The notes beneath the pieces are model-generated. The model had not been told where the DNA came from, made no database searches, and saw only the letters and a program-made list of their open reading frames with translations. The position numbers and the translations under genes are program-made. This document shows, piece by piece, positions 8,118-17,478 of a stretch of DNA of 47,563 nucleotides. Where the stretch lies: contig JAJQAC010000071.1 of the NCBI GenBank assembly GCA_021204025.1, forward strand, positions 1 through 47,563, in the 5' to 3' direction. Position 1 is the stretch's first letter. Each line of letters opens with the position of its first letter. Source of the stretch: Clostridiales bacterium (GTDB taxonomy: Bacteria; Bacillota; Clostridia; Lachnospirales; Lachnospiraceae).

Positions 8118-9446
8118 TCATCTTGCGCCCACCGTCACCTGGAACTCCAGCTCCGTATAACCGTCACGGCCGTTTCTCTGCACGGTCACATGAATCAGCT
8201 GCCCACAGATCAGACCGTCTATCACATTACGAAATTCATTCGTACTGATCGTCTCATGACCGTTGATCTGGGTGATAATATCCCCATTCTGAATCCCCGC
8301 CACGTAAATCGGGCGGTCGCTGACCGCATTCACAACGTAAATACCCGACGGCATCCCATTCTCACGCATCACATCTGACACCACCTGCCCCTGAATGCCC
8401 AGACAGGGAGCTGCCAGACCATTAATCAGATTTTCCAGAATTGACTTATAATCTGAGATTCCCATAATCTCCGTCATCTCGACGGTCGATCCCGTTTCTT
8501 CGCCCGACATAACCGCCCAGCCAATCATTTCGCCCGACAGATTCAGCAAAAATGTACCTTTTCCGGCATCCGCATCAATCGCCAAGTACAAAATCCGTGC
8601 TGTACGGTCAATCATCTGCATATTTGTCTGAATTGCGGAGACAAAACCATAGTTGCTCGAATGGACAATCCCCGCGGTGCCTCCCACCGCAATCAGCATG
8701 TCTCCCTCTTTTACCAGATAAGAATTGCCCAGCGCAAGCGGAACTGCGCTTTCCAAAGTATCCTCAGACAACCCTTCTTTTTCCACACTGACAATCGCAA
8801 TGCCCGATATCGTATCCTGTTGCTTCATACGGGCATCGGCTTCTTCACTGTTCGCAAAAATAATACCAATCGAATCTGCGTCCTCCACAGCAGCCTGCAG
8901 AGTGATAATCAGCAGTTCCGTATCCGTCTCTGCAATCACCGCCCCGGCATAAGAATCCGAAGTTTCCACCAGATTATCAAACCAGTCCACATCCTGATGA
9001 ACCGGGCGCACCGTCACAATCGACCGGTCCGCCTTCTGCGCCTGTGTGCGAAGCGCCGACACCACCGCCCCCACATCACCAACCGTATAACGATAGTTTT
9101 CCAGAGCGTCCTGCACCAGCTTCTCTACCGGTTCTGTCTCTGCCTCACTCTCATCGATCTCCTCACTCTCAGTCTCTTCCGGCAGGCTTGCTTCTGTCAT
9201 CTCGTCCTGAGGAATGGTAACCGTAGCCTCTTCCGGCTCCGGCTCCGGTCGGAGCAATTGTTCGGCAGCCGGCCGGGTAAGGACAAATGTCACCGCGGCA
9301 ATCACACCAAAGCCAACGGCAAGAAGCAGAAAAAGCAGCCCTCTCGCAATGATCTGTTTTCTGGTAAGAGGCCGTTTCACGATGTTTTCCGTAATAAATT
9401 GTCGTTCATTTCCTGACTTTTTGCGCGGATCACGAGACTCCTGCAC
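8118..9446 (-). CDS. Membrane-anchored HtrA-like PDZ pseudoprotease
   Basis: A roughly 442 aa protein from the GTG at 9446, which has an ideal GGGAGGGG site; the frame is open to 9464. A basic N-terminus and one membrane segment (GLLFLLLAVGFGVIAAVTFVL) lead into an acidic Pro/Glu linker, a trypsin-like HtrA fold and a C-terminal PDZ domain (GIQNGDIITQINGHE). The catalytic positions have changed. The usual TNxHVV reads TLQAAV, the Asp position reads TISGIAI, and the usual GNSGGPL serine loop reads GKGTFLLNL. The fold is kept but the triad is gone, so it is probably a sensor, scaffold or chaperone on the outer face of the membrane. Confidence 0.82.
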   Translation of the reverse strand: MQESRDPRKKSGNERQFITENIVKRPLTRKQIIARGLLFLLLAVGFGVIAAVTFVLTRPAAEQLLRPEPEPEEATVTIPQDEMTEASLPEETESEEIDESEAETEPVEKLVQDALENYRYTVGDVGAVVSALRTQAQKADRSIVTVRPVHQDVDWFDNLVETSDSYAGAVIAETDTELLIITLQAAVEDADSIGIIFANSEEADARMKQQDTISGIAIVSVEKEGLSEDTLESAVPLALGNSYLVKEGDMLIAVGGTAGIVHSSNYGFVSAIQTNMQMIDRTARILYLAIDADAGKGTFLLNLSGEMIGWAVMSGEETGSTVEMTEIMGISDYKSILENLINGLAAPCLGIQGQVVSDVMRENGMPSGIYVVNAVSDRPIYVAGIQNGDIITQINGHETISTNEFRNVIDGLICGQLIHVTVQRNGRDGYTELEFQVTVGAR

Positions 9447-9503
9447 AACTGCCCCTCCCTTCACCGGTAAAAATATTCATGAATAGTTACATTATATTCT
9501 CAC

Positions 9504-10487
9504 TCACACGTTTCTGCAAGAAAAACTTGTCAGTCTGGTTTTATCGTTCAGTAATCCCATGGCATTCTCTCCAAGGATCTTACTCACTTCCTCTTCGGCA
9601 AGTCCGCTCTCCCGTACGCAGCGGATCGTCTCGCCCTGATCACTCCAGGGACTGTCGCTGCCAAAGAGAATCCTGTCCGCACCGTGATTTCGCACAATCC
9701 GTTCAAACTGCTCCCGTGACAGATATGGGGTGTCCGGACGCAGACGGACGCCGTGCTCCCCCCCGCTTCTTTCTTCAGAATACCAATACCAGCCACTGTC
9801 ATCGGCTTGACAAATGGTATCGGGCTTACAGACTTGATCCGCTGCTTCCAACCTCTCATACAGATATACAGGCGCCAGCGAAAACGATAGATCAAACCAG
9901 ACGTCCTGCCCGACCAGATATTCCTCCACTTCTTCCCAGCAGCCCCATCCGCCGGTATGCGCCAATACCATCCGGTCCGGATGGATCTCATCGATCATAT
10001 GTCTTACTTTCTGCGGCAATACCTGGGTTGCTCCCGGAAAGCCAATATCATACCCGCTGTGCGTAACGACTATCAACTCATTCTCACAGGCACATTCGAT
10101 AATACGCAGAAAACGGATATCATCAATTGCCACACCCTGATAGACCGGATGAATCTTAATTCCACGTACGCCATCTTCTGCCAGCCCGCGTAAAATCTCC
10201 CGGTAATTCTCTGTATCTGGGTGAATCCCTCCAAAGGAAATCAGCCCCGTCTCTTTCGCACAGTTGTTCATCTCAACTGCCGTGCGGTTGACCGTCCGCT
10301 CCTGTCCACTTCGCGTCACCACCGGCAGATTCACCGAGTAATCCACTCCTGCCCGCCACATCGACATGCGCAGACCTTCCTTCGTACCGTCCGTCCGGTA
10401 CTGCGCATGCGAACCCTCCGCCAGCTTCGCGACCGTCCGGCTGGCAAGCGCGTCTGGGAAAACATGCGTATGAAAATCGATAATCAT
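9504..10487 (-). CDS. Amidohydrolase family (amidohydrolase 2) metal hydrolase
   Basis: A roughly 327 aa TIM-barrel amidohydrolase. MIIDFHTHVFP carries the N-terminal HxH metal ligands. GIKIHPVYQG, VVTHSGYD, VLAHTGGW and the C-terminal FGSDSPW (the metal-binding Asp) follow in the order typical of the uracil-decarboxylase/5-carboxyvanillate class. AAAGGAGA lies 9 nt before the ATG at 10487; the ATG at 10496 is too close to it. About 45 residues after WFDLSFSLAPVYLY are extra compared with short family members. The substrate is unknown. It follows the TRAP operon on the same strand but behind a terminator. Confidence 0.8.
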   Translation of the reverse strand: MIIDFHTHVFPDALASRTVAKLAEGSHAQYRTDGTKEGLRMSMWRAGVDYSVNLPVVTRSGQERTVNRTAVEMNNCAKETGLISFGGIHPDTENYREILRGLAEDGVRGIKIHPVYQGVAIDDIRFLRIIECACENELIVVTHSGYDIGFPGATQVLPQKVRHMIDEIHPDRMVLAHTGGWGCWEEVEEYLVGQDVWFDLSFSLAPVYLYERLEAADQVCKPDTICQADDSGWYWYSEERSGGEHGVRLRPDTPYLSREQFERIVRNHGADRILFGSDSPWSDQGETIRCVRESGLAEEEVSKILGENAMGLLNDKTRLTSFSCRNV

Positions 10488-10657
10488 CTCAGTCATTCTC
10501 CTTTATCATCAACATAATCCTTCTTTCCGACGGATTACGCCATTATTTCTGCAGCCGCAGACAACTGGTACAAGACAGGGATCCATCTACCGCCTCGCTC
10601 TTTACAGTTATTATAAAGATATCAACAACCAATTTCAATCTTCAAAAAATAAAATTA

Positions 10658-10693
10658 CCACTGCTTCCCATCTCTCACTTTGGAAAGCAGTGG
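10658..10693 (-). terminator. Rho-independent terminator of TRAP operon
   Basis: On the minus strand CCACTGCTT pairs with AAGCAGTGG, followed by TAATTTTATTTTTT. It lies about 10 bp past the stop of the second solute-binding protein gene. Confidence 0.8.
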
Positions 10694-10703
10694 CATCCTT
10701 ATT

Positions 10704-11789
10704 TCATTCGGTTTCCCCAACCGCCACAATCGCCTCGATCAGGTCCATATATTCCAGATAATACTTTTCATACAGAGGCATAACGGCATTTCGGAAACGT
10801 TGCTTTTCCTCAGCGGATAGCTCCACCACCTGGCAGTCTTTCGCGACTACTTTTCTCATCGCCGTCTTTTCCCGCCTGGCCCAGAGATCTCTCTCGTAAA
10901 TCGCCGACTCCTTCGCACATTCCCGGATGATCTGCTGGTACTCCGGCGTCAGCTGATCCCAGGTTGACCGGGACACAAGCTGCACCTCCGGTACCCGGGT
11001 ATGTTCATCCACCGTGTAGTATTTTGCGACTTCATAATGCCCCATCGATTCATAGGACGGCCAGTTATTCTCCGCTCCGTCAATCTCTCCGGTCTGAAGC
11101 GCTGAATATACCAGCGTATAGGTCATTGGCACTGCTTCCGCACCCAGAGCTTCCACCATGTCGGCCATCACTTCTGCCTCCTGAACACGGATCTTCATGC
11201 CCTGAAAGTCTTCCAGTTTTTCAATCGGCTTTGTGGATGTATAAAAATTCCTCGCTCCCGCGTCGTACCAGGACAGCGCAACCAGGCCAAGACTCTCTAC
11301 CTCCGCAAAGAACTCATCGCCGATCTCTCCATCCAGAACTTTCCACATATGCTCCTGTCCCGTATAGAGGTATGGCAGCTGCAGCACGTTCATTTTGGGG
11401 AGTACATCTCCAAGAGACGAGATGGAAGCCCTCGTAAAATCAATCCCGCCGAAACGAAGCTGATCTACCACAGACTTCTCATCCCCCAGGACAGCACCTG
11501 CACTGATCAGAATCTCGATCTTCCCGCCAGTGCGTTCCCTCACCAGCTCTGCGAATTTATAGCCGCCCTGCGTCGTTGGATAATCCTCCGCCTGATTTTC
11601 GGCATACGTGAACACATATTCCGGCACCGTGGCCGTCTCTTCCCTGCTATCTGCTTTTCCGCACGCCATAAGAAGCGACAGCAGGAAAAATCCCGTCGCA
11701 ATCATACCCCTTCTGGCAGCCTTCCCTTTCCTGTTATGCTTCAACCAGGAACCCTTCTCATCCATTCTTTGCCTTTTCACCGCTTTCAT
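10704..11789 (-). CDS. TRAP transporter solute-binding protein DctP (second copy)
   Basis: The ATG at 11789 has AAAGGA five bases upstream and is preferred, giving about 361 aa; the frame is open to 11915. A basic N-region and the hydrophobic segment GMIATGFFLLSLLMAC end in a lipobox cysteine, so it is a lipoprotein. The TRAP periplasmic domain follows, with PYLYTGQEHMW, WYDAGARNFYT, KIRVQEAEVMADM and ALQTGEIDGAENNWPSY, including the arginine that normally binds the substrate carboxylate. It is fourth in the operon after dctM, and the operon has its own dctP at the front, so two binding proteins may feed one permease. The ligand is probably a sugar acid or other carboxylate. Confidence 0.85.
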   Translation of the reverse strand: MKAVKRQRMDEKGSWLKHNRKGKAARRGMIATGFFLLSLLMACGKADSREETATVPEYVFTYAENQAEDYPTTQGGYKFAELVRERTGGKIEILISAGAVLGDEKSVVDQLRFGGIDFTRASISSLGDVLPKMNVLQLPYLYTGQEHMWKVLDGEIGDEFFAEVESLGLVALSWYDAGARNFYTSTKPIEKLEDFQGMKIRVQEAEVMADMVEALGAEAVPMTYTLVYSALQTGEIDGAENNWPSYESMGHYEVAKYYTVDEHTRVPEVQLVSRSTWDQLTPEYQQIIRECAKESAIYERDLWARREKTAMRKVVAKDCQVVELSAEEKQRFRNAVMPLYEKYYLEYMDLIEAIVAVGETE

Positions 11790-11988
11790 GCTATTCCTTT
11801 GCGCGATTAAAACCGATCTATCTGTTGCAGACATACAATCATAAATACGCTTCGGGTTACCATTCTGCATACCCTTTAACCACACAGGGAGCGTCATCAG
11901 CCGCTCCCCGTACAATTTAAGAATTATTGTGCAAAGCTATGATAAGGAACGACTGATATTTTGCCGTTCACGATAGCTCAGATTCCCA

Positions 11989-13281
11989 TCACGCCAATAC
12001 ACTCGGCAGCCACAGGCTGATCTGCGGAATAAACGTAATCAGCAGCAGCGTAATTACCATACAGATATAAAATGGCATCGTCGCCTTTACTACCCGCTCC
12101 ATCGGAACCTTGGCAACCGCGGAGCCGATAAAAAGCACCGCGCCAACCGGAGGCGTCAGGAGTCCGATACCGCAGTTTAAGATTACCATGATACCAAACT
12201 GAATCGGATCCAGACCGATCGACGTAGCGATCGGCAGCAAGATCGGCGTAGCGATCAGGATAATCGGCGCCATATCCATGATGCAGCCCAGAACCAGCAA
12301 TATCAGGTTCAGCAGCAGCGCCAGGATAATCGGATTTCTCGTAAGTCCGGTAATTGCATTCGCCGCCAGTTCCGGCACATGGAGCGTGGTCAGACAATAT
12401 CCGAATATATTGGAAGTCGCAATCAGGATCAGCACGATCGACAGCGTATCCACGCAGTCCTCCAGCACTCTCCACACGCCTTTCCAGTTCAGTCCCTTGT
12501 AGATAAACACACTGACAATCAGGCTGTATACAACTGCGATTGCCGCCGACTCTGTCGCTGTAAAGACGCCGCCAACTACACCGAAGACAACGATGATAAT
12601 CGCCGCCAACGCCCAGAAAGAAACGCTCAGCTGTTTAAGCAGATTCTTAATGCTGAATTTCTCGCCCTTCGGATAGTTCCGTTTTACCGAGATGATATAA
12701 GAACCGACCATCAGTGAAATCGCCAGAACCGCTCCCGGAATATATCCTGCCAGGAAAAGACTCCCCACTGAGATTCCGCCCGCCGTAGTCGCGTAGATGA
12801 CCATATTATGGCTTGGCGGAACCAGCAGACCTTCACAGGATGAGGTGATCGTAACCGCCGTTGAGAAATCATCGTCATATCCCTGATCCACCATCATCGG
12901 GATCAGGATGGAGCCCAGAGAAGCAGTATCCGCCGATGCGGAACCGGAGATCCCTCCAAAGAAATAGGAGGCAACGATATTAACCATCGCCATTCCGCCG
13001 CGCATCCAGCCCACACAGGCGTTTGCCAGCGCAATCAGCTTCTCAGAGATTCCGCCGGATCCCATCAGGCATCCCATGGTGATAAAGAAGGGAACCGCCA
13101 TCAGGCTGAAGGAACTGATGCCCTTTACCATCTGCTGGCACACCGTCGTCAGCGGCAGTCCCTGAGAGAGCAGGCAGAGTACAGACGAGATCGCTACTGC
13201 GTAAGCAATCGGAAAACGAAGAAAAACCATCACGAAAAAGCTGCCAAGCAAAACCGCAATGGCAAATGTATTAACTGCCAT
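11989..13281 (-). CDS. TRAP transporter large permease DctM
   Basis: A roughly 430 aa protein with about a dozen membrane segments. Family motifs include FFITMGCLMGSGGISEKLI, GISGSASADTASLGSI, VPPSHNMVIYA and LTPPVGAVLFIGSAV. It forms the ion-coupled channel of the TRAP system. The ATG at 13281 has AAGGAGG at good spacing, and a GTG at 13287 overlaps the end of dctQ. Coupling with dctQ is therefore tight. Confidence 0.92.
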   Translation of the reverse strand: MAVNTFAIAVLLGSFFVMVFLRFPIAYAVAISSVLCLLSQGLPLTTVCQQMVKGISSFSLMAVPFFITMGCLMGSGGISEKLIALANACVGWMRGGMAMVNIVASYFFGGISGSASADTASLGSILIPMMVDQGYDDDFSTAVTITSSCEGLLVPPSHNMVIYATTAGGISVGSLFLAGYIPGAVLAISLMVGSYIISVKRNYPKGEKFSIKNLLKQLSVSFWALAAIIIVVFGVVGGVFTATESAAIAVVYSLIVSVFIYKGLNWKGVWRVLEDCVDTLSIVLILIATSNIFGYCLTTLHVPELAANAITGLTRNPIILALLLNLILLVLGCIMDMAPIILIATPILLPIATSIGLDPIQFGIMVILNCGIGLLTPPVGAVLFIGSAVAKVPMERVVKATMPFYICMVITLLLITFIPQISLWLPSVLA

Positions 13282-13283
13282 AC

Positions 13284-13802
13284 TCACCCCTCCTTCAGGC
13301 AGATATCTTTGATATGGTTATAAATGGCTTCCAGTTCAAAAATAAACATCGCCAGTCCCGCGAGCGGTACCGGGAAATACATCCAGAACCGGGACAGCCA
13401 CGGCATACTGACATAGGTGCCCTTCGAGCCGATTCCGGTCGCGTAACTCCACCCCACCACGATCATCACCAGAGCCAACAGCAGAACAGCCACATCAGCC
13501 AGGATATCCAGTCCTTTCACCAGGGACTTGGGCAGATACCGGTCAAATGCCGTCATACGGATATGAGCTCCTCTGCGAATCGACAATGCCGCCGAAAGTA
13601 CCGCCATATAGGACATCAGCGTCAGCACGACCTCCTCACTCCAGGATGGGTCCGGCACGAAAGAAACGTACCGGCCCGTCACGGACATAGCGGTGATAGC
13701 GATATCGGCAATCAAAAGGAGCTTACAAAGAAACATCACGATCTTATAAGTAAGGTCATAAGCCGGTTTTACTTTATCAATCGTCTTAAATACAGAAGAC
13801 AC
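13284..13802 (-). CDS. TRAP transporter small permease DctQ
   Basis: A 172 aa protein with four predicted membrane helices. The second helix region has the family feature WSEEVVLTLMSYMAVLSAAL followed by RRGAHIRM. It starts at a GTG with GGAGGAGG upstream. DctQ is the small integral subunit that pairs with DctM; its stop overlaps the dctM start area. Confidence 0.9.
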   Translation of the reverse strand: MSSVFKTIDKVKPAYDLTYKIVMFLCKLLLIADIAITAMSVTGRYVSFVPDPSWSEEVVLTLMSYMAVLSAALSIRRGAHIRMTAFDRYLPKSLVKGLDILADVAVLLLALVMIVVGWSYATGIGSKGTYVSMPWLSRFWMYFPVPLAGLAMFIFELEAIYNHIKDICLKEG

Positions 13803-13840
13803 CGAAAACCTCCTCCTCTCTCAACACCGCGCCTTTTGGC

Positions 13841-14959
13841 TTACTGAAGATCCAGCAGCTGCTGATACAGATCCTCGTAACCCTTTGTATTATCCTCGAT
13901 TACCTTTGCAGTTGCTTCCTGCCACGGGGTCACATCATCAACCTCGATCACATGAACGCCGTCTGCCTTGAGTTCTTCCAGAACCGCAGCCTCTTTATCA
14001 CCCGAATTCTTCTGGTTTTCCGAAGACGCGTAGGCGCCTGCTTCCATCAGGATTGCCTGCTGATCTTCCGTCAGCTTATCCCATGACGCGTCGGTGATGA
14101 TAACCTGAACTGCGCCCAGGGTATGTCCGTCCAGGATCAGATACGGAGCAACTTCCGGAAATGCGTTGGACTTGTAGTTCGCGATCGGCTGCTCTGCGCC
14201 GTCAACAACACCCGTCTGCAGTGCGGAATACAGCTCGCCAAAAGATACAACCGTCGGAGACGCGCCAAGACCCTCTACCAGTCCGTTCATAACCGGGTCG
14301 TTGGACACTCTCAGCTTCATACCCTTCAGAGAATTGATATCGCTGATCTCATTAACCGTAAAGAAATGACGGAAACCCTCTTCCCCATAGAATAAGCCGC
14401 GCACGCCCGAACCATTCTCCTGAGACTCCATCAGAAATTCCTGCGCCAGATCGCTGTTCGCGAAATTCCAGAAATGCTCTCTGCTTACAAAAGTATAAGG
14501 AAGAGACAGCAGCATGGACTTCTGTCCGCCGTAGCTCGTCAACGCGAACGCGGAGATACGGGAGATATCAATCGTTCCGCCGCCGCCAAGCATCGTATCC
14601 AGCACATCGTTTTCCGAACCGAGCACACCGCTCGCCTGCACGTCAATCTTCATCTTTCCATCGGACAGTTCTTCTACTTTTGTCTTAAAATCTGTCGCGA
14701 TCTGTCCTACGATCGTATCCAGCGGATTTACTTCCGCGTAAACCAGCGTTACCTCCGGCATCGATGCGGTGTCATACTTACCTGATGATTCGCTTCCTGC
14801 TGCCTCAGTTTCAGCTGCTCCTTCTGCTGCAGCTTCCGTAGCCGCCGCTGTCGATGCCGCTGCTGTTGTCGGCTCATCCGGGGACTTCAGCCCGCATCCG
14901 GACAGAACACCTGCAACCATCGCCGCGCACAGCACCATGCTTACCATTGTTTTCTTCAT
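13841..14959 (-). CDS. TRAP transporter solute-binding lipoprotein DctP
   Basis: A 372 aa lipoprotein with signal peptide and lipobox ending LSGCG (Cys22), then an Ala/Glu-rich linker. The TRAP binding domain carries LPYTFVSREHFW, LRVSNDPVMNGLVEGLGA and ALQTGVVDGAEQP. The conserved Arg of LRVSNDP is the usual carboxylate contact. It is first in the operon P-Q-M-P. The upstream gap carries a promoter and direct repeats suited to the adjacent YesN-like regulator, which is therefore the likely controller. Confidence 0.92.
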   Translation of the reverse strand: MKKTMVSMVLCAAMVAGVLSGCGLKSPDEPTTAAASTAAATEAAAEGAAETEAAGSESSGKYDTASMPEVTLVYAEVNPLDTIVGQIATDFKTKVEELSDGKMKIDVQASGVLGSENDVLDTMLGGGGTIDISRISAFALTSYGGQKSMLLSLPYTFVSREHFWNFANSDLAQEFLMESQENGSGVRGLFYGEEGFRHFFTVNEISDINSLKGMKLRVSNDPVMNGLVEGLGASPTVVSFGELYSALQTGVVDGAEQPIANYKSNAFPEVAPYLILDGHTLGAVQVIITDASWDKLTEDQQAILMEAGAYASSENQKNSGDKEAAVLEELKADGVHVIEVDDVTPWQEATAKVIEDNTKGYEDLYQQLLDLQ

Positions 14960-15012
14960 TACACGTTCCTCCTTTTATTATTTGGCCATTTGATTCTTCT
15001 GACCCATATACT

Positions 15013-15073
15013 ATTATAGAGGAACATTTTTCTTCCAGAAATCGTAAATTTTTGTTAATCCTAGTAAAATTTT
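15013..15073 (-). promoter_or_regulatory. Promoter and direct-repeat operator for TRAP operon
   Basis: On the minus strand, TATAAT at 15018-15013 is preceded by a weak -35 (TTCTGG). Upstream lie two near-identical direct copies, AAAATTTTAC (15073-15064) and AAAAATTTAC (15053-15044), one every 20 bp. Paired direct repeats about two helical turns apart are the usual target of AraC-type DNA-binding domains such as the YesN-like regulator encoded next door. Confidence 0.5.
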
Positions 15074-15138
15074 AACTACTTTTCTCTCGATACTTATGCA
15101 CTTTCAACAATATTTCTCCCTGCGTCCTGCTTTCCCAA

Positions 15139-15927
15139 TCAGTCTTTTTGCTGATAGGTCCGGTTGCGATACTCTGTCGGGCTCTGCCCGGTAATCCGCT
15201 TAAATACTTTCGTAAAATAATTCGAATCACTGTATCCGACAGCTTTCCCGACCTCTTTCACTTTGATGGTCGGCTGTGTCAGCAGTTTCTTAGCCTCATT
15301 TACCCGATATTCCGTCAGATACGCCGTAAAATTTTTGCCAAAGTTCTGTTTAAACAATCTGCTGAAATACGCCTCCGAATAATTCATAACCCGCGCGACA
15401 TCCTGCATGGACAGATCTTTCTGATAATTTTTGCGAATATATGCATAGATTTCCTCCGTGACCTTAGAAGTACGGGCATTTTCGATATCCTCGCGAGCCT
15501 CTCGTCCCTCCTCCAGTTCCATCCTCTCCCACTGTTTTTTGCGCCATTCCCGCTCATCGATCTGACGCATCGCTTCTTCCAGAACCAGAAGCAGCTCCTG
15601 TTCGTCAAATGGCTTCAGCAGATAATCCAGAGCCCTGACGGAAATCGCCCCTTTCGCATACGAAAACTCATCAAAAGCGGTCAGAAAAATAATGCAGCAC
15701 TCTTTATCTGCAGCCCGGATAGCCGCCGCCGCGTCAATTCCGGTAATTCCCGGCATTTCGATGTCCAGGATCGCAATCTGGATCTTCTCCCTCTCGTAAA
15801 TCTCAAGTGCTTCTCTTCCATTTTCCGCTTCAAAAACGACACACTGATCCCCCAGATTCTCCTCCAGCGTCCGGCGCAGTATTTTCAACTCGATCATTTC
15901 ATCATCCGCAATTAATAAACGGTACAT
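15139..15927 (-). CDS. YesN-like response regulator with AraC output domain
   Basis: A 262 aa protein. The N-terminal receiver domain has the acidic pair IADDE, phospho-acceptor Asp55 (ILDIEMPG) and Lys in YLLKPFD. The C-terminal AraC-type double helix-turn-helix ends GKAVGYSDSNYFTKVFKRIT and SPTEYR. It should be phosphorylated by the histidine kinase encoded immediately upstream and then activate nearby transporter genes. The start is ATG with GGAAGGGG upstream. The TRAP operon begins 180 bp downstream on the same strand. Confidence 0.93.
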   Translation of the reverse strand: MYRLLIADDEMIELKILRRTLEENLGDQCVVFEAENGREALEIYEREKIQIAILDIEMPGITGIDAAAAIRAADKECCIIFLTAFDEFSYAKGAISVRALDYLLKPFDEQELLLVLEEAMRQIDEREWRKKQWERMELEEGREAREDIENARTSKVTEEIYAYIRKNYQKDLSMQDVARVMNYSEAYFSRLFKQNFGKNFTAYLTEYRVNEAKKLLTQPTIKVKEVGKAVGYSDSNYFTKVFKRITGQSPTEYRNRTYQQKD

Positions 15928-15966
15928 AATCCCCTTCCTCCTGCTTTGCTCCTGTTCAAAAGAATT

Positions 15967-17478
15967 TTAAAGAACTTCCTCCTCTTGTCCTCCCGCTGCC
16001 TGCGGGATCACCATCTGAATCACAGTTCCCCGGTTTTCCCTGCTGTAAATATGCACCTCTCCCTGCCGGTACATGGCACGCACCCTCTTGCAGATATTTC
16101 CCAGGCCGATGCCTACCCTGGCGGTTCTGCCTCCTTTTTCTTCCACAGTGCTGCGAATCTGTGTCAGCCGTTCTGCCGACATGCCAACCCCGGTATCGGT
16201 CACCGACACCATGACCCGTCCCTCTCTCTGCCAGATCCTCACGCGGATCCGCCCACCTTCCTCTTTTCTGCCAATCCCATGAACAATCGCGTTTTCCACC
16301 AGTTGCTGTAACGTAAAGGACGGGATCCGTACCTCCCTCTCATCGACCAGAATCTTCCGCTCGTATCGGATGCGTCTGCCGAAACGCATCTGCTGGATAT
16401 ACATATAGTCGTCTACTACCTTCAGTTCCTGTGACAGGAAAACGATCTGTTCCGACATCTTCAGATTATAACGGAACAGATTTCCCAGGCTGGTGATCAT
16501 CCGCTCCGTATCGTCCGCCTTTTCCAGTTTCGCGGTACAGGAAATCATATTTAACGTATTAAACAGGAAATGCGGATTAATCTGACTTTTTAAAAATTCA
16601 AGCTGTGCCGCTTCCAGCTGCTTTTCTGTTTCAACCCGCTCCATCTCTTCCTGATGAAGCATCTCCAGCATCTCCTGATTTTTCTTCAGGGTATTGATAT
16701 ATCCTTCCGTGGAATGTTTCATCATATTAAACGCCGAAACCAGTTCTCCCATTTCATCCCGGTTACTGATCAGCAGATCTTCTCCGCTAAAATCATTTTT
16801 TGCGATTTTCCTGCTGCTGTGCGCCATCTTTACCAACGGACTCACCAATGCATTGGACAAAAGTCTTGTCAGAATCAGGATCACAACAACGATCGCCGCC
16901 GAAAAACACAGAATCATTCCCGGGATCCGATGCAGCCACTGTACACGCTGCTGATAGGTCACATTTCCCTCTGTCAGCGTTACCTGCACCAGCCGCCGGG
17001 CGTAAACCGACAGATAACTCTGAAGCTCATAGATATGATACAGGGCAGGAATATAATCTCCGTCTTCCGGATCTTTCTTTAACAGTTCATCCCGTTCCGT
17101 CTGATAATTCCGATAACTGTTCTTAATATTCCATGTTCTCGCGTATCGCTCAGAACCGATCAGACTATAATCAAACGGGAGCAGTTCGATACACTCTTCC
17201 GTACGCTCCACACAGGAGGTGTAGTCTTCCCTGTTTTCCTGCGAACGGTTTCTTACATATTGCTCGAACGACCGGATCTCCTGCTCCACTGCCTCCTGAA
17301 AATCATAACAAATCGAATTATCATACAGAATATCATTAAAGCTGTTCAGACCAAAATTTGCCAGCTGAATGCTGAACATGACCAAAAGGCTGATGACCAG
17401 AATCACCATCATCGCGTAGGAACTGATTTTTTTCCTGATCGATATCCCCAGCCATAAATCATGAATTTTATTTAACAT
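15967..17478 (-). CDS. YesM-like sensor histidine kinase
   Basis: A 503 aa protein with two membrane segments (VILVISLLVMFSIQL and a second near residue 195) around an extracytoplasmic sensor region of about 150 residues. A HAMP domain (ISNRDEMGELVSAFN), a His_kinase domain with acceptor His near residue 302 (INPHFLFNTLNMI) and an ATPase domain (LQQLVENAIVHG, VTDTGVGM, GIGLGNICKR) follow. It is the usual partner of YesN-type regulators for sugar or oligosaccharide signals. It overlaps the end of the upstream AraC gene by 11 nt and precedes the response regulator by 39 bp. Confidence 0.93.
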   Translation of the reverse strand: MLNKIHDLWLGISIRKKISSYAMMVILVISLLVMFSIQLANFGLNSFNDILYDNSICYDFQEAVEQEIRSFEQYVRNRSQENREDYTSCVERTEECIELLPFDYSLIGSERYARTWNIKNSYRNYQTERDELLKKDPEDGDYIPALYHIYELQSYLSVYARRLVQVTLTEGNVTYQQRVQWLHRIPGMILCFSAAIVVVILILTRLLSNALVSPLVKMAHSSRKIAKNDFSGEDLLISNRDEMGELVSAFNMMKHSTEGYINTLKKNQEMLEMLHQEEMERVETEKQLEAAQLEFLKSQINPHFLFNTLNMISCTAKLEKADDTERMITSLGNLFRYNLKMSEQIVFLSQELKVVDDYMYIQQMRFGRRIRYERKILVDEREVRIPSFTLQQLVENAIVHGIGRKEEGGRIRVRIWQREGRVMVSVTDTGVGMSAERLTQIRSTVEEKGGRTARVGIGLGNICKRVRAMYRQGEVHIYSRENRGTVIQMVIPQAAGGQEEEVL

